Below, piece by piece: positions 4,003 through 6,158 of a DNA stretch of 6,158 bases (position 1 is its first letter; each line of letters opens with the position of its first letter). Source of the stretch: Candidatus Poseidoniales archaeon (lineage in GTDB: Archaea; Thermoplasmatota; Poseidoniia; Poseidoniales; Poseidoniaceae). The DNA lies in contig DUCL01000228.1 in assembly GCA_012959845.1 (NCBI GenBank), forward strand, positions 5,312-11,469, written 5' to 3'. The notes beneath the pieces were generated by a model. That model searched no databases. It was not told the origin of the DNA and was given only the letters and a program-made list of their open reading frames with translations. Both the position numbers and the translations under genes were made by a program.

Positions 4003-6158
4003 ATGTCAAAAAGAGGAATGATGGACCAGTTTGATGAAATTAAATCATCGCACCCAGATACCATCTTATTCTTCAGAATGGGCGATTTTTATGAATTATT
4101 CCACGATGATGCTGAAATCGCTAGTGAAGTTCTTGGCCTTGCTCTAACTTCGAGAGACAAAAAGGCCGACGACCCAATTCGCATGGCAGGTTTTCCATGG
4201 CACGCCTTGGAAGATAATATCCGTGGCATGCTAAAAGCAGGACACAAAGTCTGTGTTGCTGAACAAGAAGAGGAATTGAGAGAAGGTGCCAAGATTCTTG
4301 AAAGAACGGTTAGCAGAATCTATACCCCTGGAAGTTTGTATGAAGAATCATTGTTGGGAACTGATGATAGATCGCTTCTGATAGCCATCTGCCTAGGAAG
4401 TGATAGCCTTGGTATGGGCGTTGTCGATGCTTCAACAGGACAGGCTTGGGCCAGTACATGCCATGGTGCTGATAGATTCGCAAAAGCATTGGATGAAGTT
4501 CTTCGTTGGAATCCAAGCGAGATAGTAATCTCACCTAGCGATGCTGAAGACAATACCCTTTGTGCCATGTTTTCACATTTGGATGGTGTTGCGATAAGCC
4601 AGCATAGAGCCAGTGAAGCAAAAAGAAGACAGTGCCTGACAAGGGTTCTGAACGTTGCTGACCTTGGCCATTTAGATTTAGATGATGCACCTTTGGCAAT
4701 AGCCGCTGCTGGATTGGCTGCAGATTATCTCTCAACTATGCACATCACAGATGAGGTGCCGCTTCGAGATGTTGAAATCATTGAAGAGGAAGGTCATTTA
4801 GTACTTGACCAAACGACTCTAAGGAATTTGGAATTGACCTCAACCTTGACTGGTGAATATGAGGGCAGTTTGCTTTCAAACCTCAACAAATGCCGTACTG
4901 CAATGGGTCGGCGCTTGTTGAAAACATGGATTTTGCGCCCTCTAGCCGATATTGATGCAATATCTGCAAGACATGATGCAGTCGCTGCCTTAACTCGCTC
5001 ATCAAGAAGATTAGATTCGTTGAGAGAAGCGTTGAAGGGTTTGCGAGATATGGAAAGGCTTGCTACTCAATTAGCCTATAATCGCTCAAATGGAAGAGAC
5101 CTATTGGCTACTGCTATCGCATTGGAAAGAATGCCAGCTGTCATCAATCTATGCAAGGAAACGGATAATGAATTGCTTTCACACCTATCGCATGAATTGG
5201 ATGTATTGAGCGATGTTGGTGAAAATATCCGCCATACATTAGTCGATCATCCTCCTCTTGGATTGAAGGATGGCGGTCTGATTAGAAGTGGAATAGATAG
5301 CGAAATTGATGAACTTAGGGAAACGGCCGAGAGTGGACATTCTTGGTTTAGAGAATTGGAAGTAAGCCTGCGAGGCGAATTGGAAATACCAAGTTTGAAG
5401 GTTAGAATGAATCGGCAAATCGGTTGGTTTATCGAAGTCACAAAGCGCTATGAGGACCAAGTGCCTGAACAATGGAGGAGAAAGCAACAAATGACCAATG
5501 GTTCCCGTTATGTTACCGATGAATTAGCACGACGTGATGACCTATTGTTAACCGCAAGCGGACGGGTCAAGGAATTAGAATATCGAATGTTCACTACACT
5601 TAGAGAACAATGCAGAACTCATGTTGTGACCTTGGCTAATATTGCTGCAAGAGTTGCATCAATAGATGTTCTACAGTGCTTTGCTGATGTTGCGAGGTCT
5701 CGTGCTTGGACACGCCCAGAAATGACCGAAGGGGACCATCTCAAAGCAGAGGGGGCAAGACATCCAGTATTGGAAACTCAGAGCGGATTTGTTCCGAATG
5801 ATATTCATCTAAATGCAAAACGGAGATTTTTATTGATTACCGGACCGAATATGGGTGGAAAATCGACCTACTTGCGAACGACGGCCTTACTTTCAATATT
5901 AGCGCAATCCGGTTCATTCGTTCCCTGTAAAAAGGCAAAATTGGGATTGGTTGACCGTGTTTTCACTAGAGTTGGAGCCAGTGATGACTTGCGAAGAGGG
6001 CGCTCAACATTCATGATGGAAATGATAGAGGTAGCGCATATTTTGCGAAGGGCTACTTCTCGCTCTTTGGTGCTATTAGACGAAATTGGAAGAGGGACTT
6101 CTACTTTTGATGGATTGTCTATCGCTTGGTCAGTAACAGAAGACATCTGCAATAGAAT
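4003..6158 (+). CDS. mutS: DNA mismatch repair ATPase MutS, bacterial type (3'-truncated by window)
   Basis: The first 718 codons are present and the frame is still open at the edge; E. coli MutS has 853 residues, so roughly 130 are missing. The protein dimer recognises mismatches and small loops, then uses ATP to form a sliding clamp that recruits MutL. Seen: domain I with FFRMGDFYELF, including the mismatch-binding F29-x-E31 motif, and TPGSLYEESL; a connector with APLAIAAAGLAADYL; core VLDQTTLRNLELT (267-279) and GSLLSNLNKCRTAMGRRLL (288-306); the clamp, including IGWFIEVTKRYEDQVP and RYVTDELARRDD; Walker A GPNMGGKST (614-622); GASDDLRRGRSTFMMEM (658-674); Walker B LVLLDEIGRGTST (D693, E694). 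K620, S668, D693 and E694 fall at the same numbers as in E. coli MutS. The ATG at 4003 is the first after an in-frame stop at 3988; ATGs at 4018 and 4021 are alternatives. Domain I is slightly atypical: AEQEEE replaces the common CEQ-x-x-DP stretch. The distal ATPase part, dimerisation helix-turn-helix and any mutL partner lie outside. Confidence 0.96.
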   Translation, partial: MSKRGMMDQFDEIKSSHPDTILFFRMGDFYELFHDDAEIASEVLGLALTSRDKKADDPIRMAGFPWHALEDNIRGMLKAGHKVCVAEQEEELREGAKILERTVSRIYTPGSLYEESLLGTDDRSLLIAICLGSDSLGMGVVDASTGQAWASTCHGADRFAKALDEVLRWNPSEIVISPSDAEDNTLCAMFSHLDGVAISQHRASEAKRRQCLTRVLNVADLGHLDLDDAPLAIAAAGLAADYLSTMHITDEVPLRDVEIIEEEGHLVLDQTTLRNLELTSTLTGEYEGSLLSNLNKCRTAMGRRLLKTWILRPLADIDAISARHDAVAALTRSSRRLDSLREALKGLRDMERLATQLAYNRSNGRDLLATAIALERMPAVINLCKETDNELLSHLSHELDVLSDVGENIRHTLVDHPPLGLKDGGLIRSGIDSEIDELRETAESGHSWFRELEVSLRGELEIPSLKVRMNRQIGWFIEVTKRYEDQVPEQWRRKQQMTNGSRYVTDELARRDDLLLTASGRVKELEYRMFTTLREQCRTHVVTLANIAARVASIDVLQCFADVARSRAWTRPEMTEGDHLKAEGARHPVLETQSGFVPNDIHLNAKRRFLLITGPNMGGKSTYLRTTALLSILAQSGSFVPCKKAKLGLVDRVFTRVGASDDLRRGRSTFMMEMIEVAHILRRATSRSLVLLDEIGRGTSTFDGLSIAWSVTEDICNR

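Noticed and set aside
4089..6152. Several minus-strand open frames of 64-94 codons opposite mutS.
   Set aside because: All are antisense to continuous MutS coding sequence with conserved motifs on the plus strand.
1..6158. CRISPR array, insertion sequence, prophage or defence cassette.
   Set aside because: No spaced direct repeats, terminal inverted repeats, transposase or integrase motifs were seen; nearly all the sequence is accounted for by four ordinary genes.

Overview
The window looks like chromosomal DNA of an archaeon. Two genes are diagnostic: ABCE1/Rli1, the Fe-S ribosome-recycling ATPase found in archaea and eukaryotes but not bacteria, and an L10e-type uL16 ribosomal protein with archaeal/eukaryotic rather than bacterial L16 sequence features. 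A bacterial-type MutS lies beside them. Moderately AT-rich DNA, ABCE1 and L10e next to a bacterial-style mutS, and a membrane-anchored extracytoplasmic protein would fit a marine Poseidoniia (Marine Group II/III) euryarchaeote. That assignment is inference; only 'archaeon' is well supported.

Layout: positions 1-66 hold no complete gene, though two plus-strand frames are open there and could be the 3' end of a convergent gene. Minus strand 67-1845 is ABCE1. A 106-base gap (1846-1951) carries a strong Shine-Dalgarno sequence for ABCE1 and a stable-looking hairpin just after the upstream stop codon. Minus strand 1952-2491 is ribosomal protein L10e. The divergent spacer 2492-2643 must hold control signals for both directions. 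Plus strand 2644-3855 is an unrecognised protein with one membrane segment at each end and a large beta-rich region between them. The 147-base gap 3856-4002 has a U-rich tract and a perfect 7-bp hairpin. Plus strand 4003 to the window end is mutS, cut off by the edge after the Walker B motif.

Functionally, the minus-strand pair forms a probable two-gene translation unit: a late-assembling large-subunit protein followed by the ATPase that splits ribosomes after termination. The plus-strand pair is less clearly linked: an orphan membrane protein, then the mismatch-recognition ATPase. I see no CRISPR array, transposase, tRNA, rRNA or defence cassette, and no convincing new system. The points most worth checking are the altered second ABC signature in ABCE1, the orphan two-anchor protein, the bacterial-type MutS and the two intergenic hairpins.
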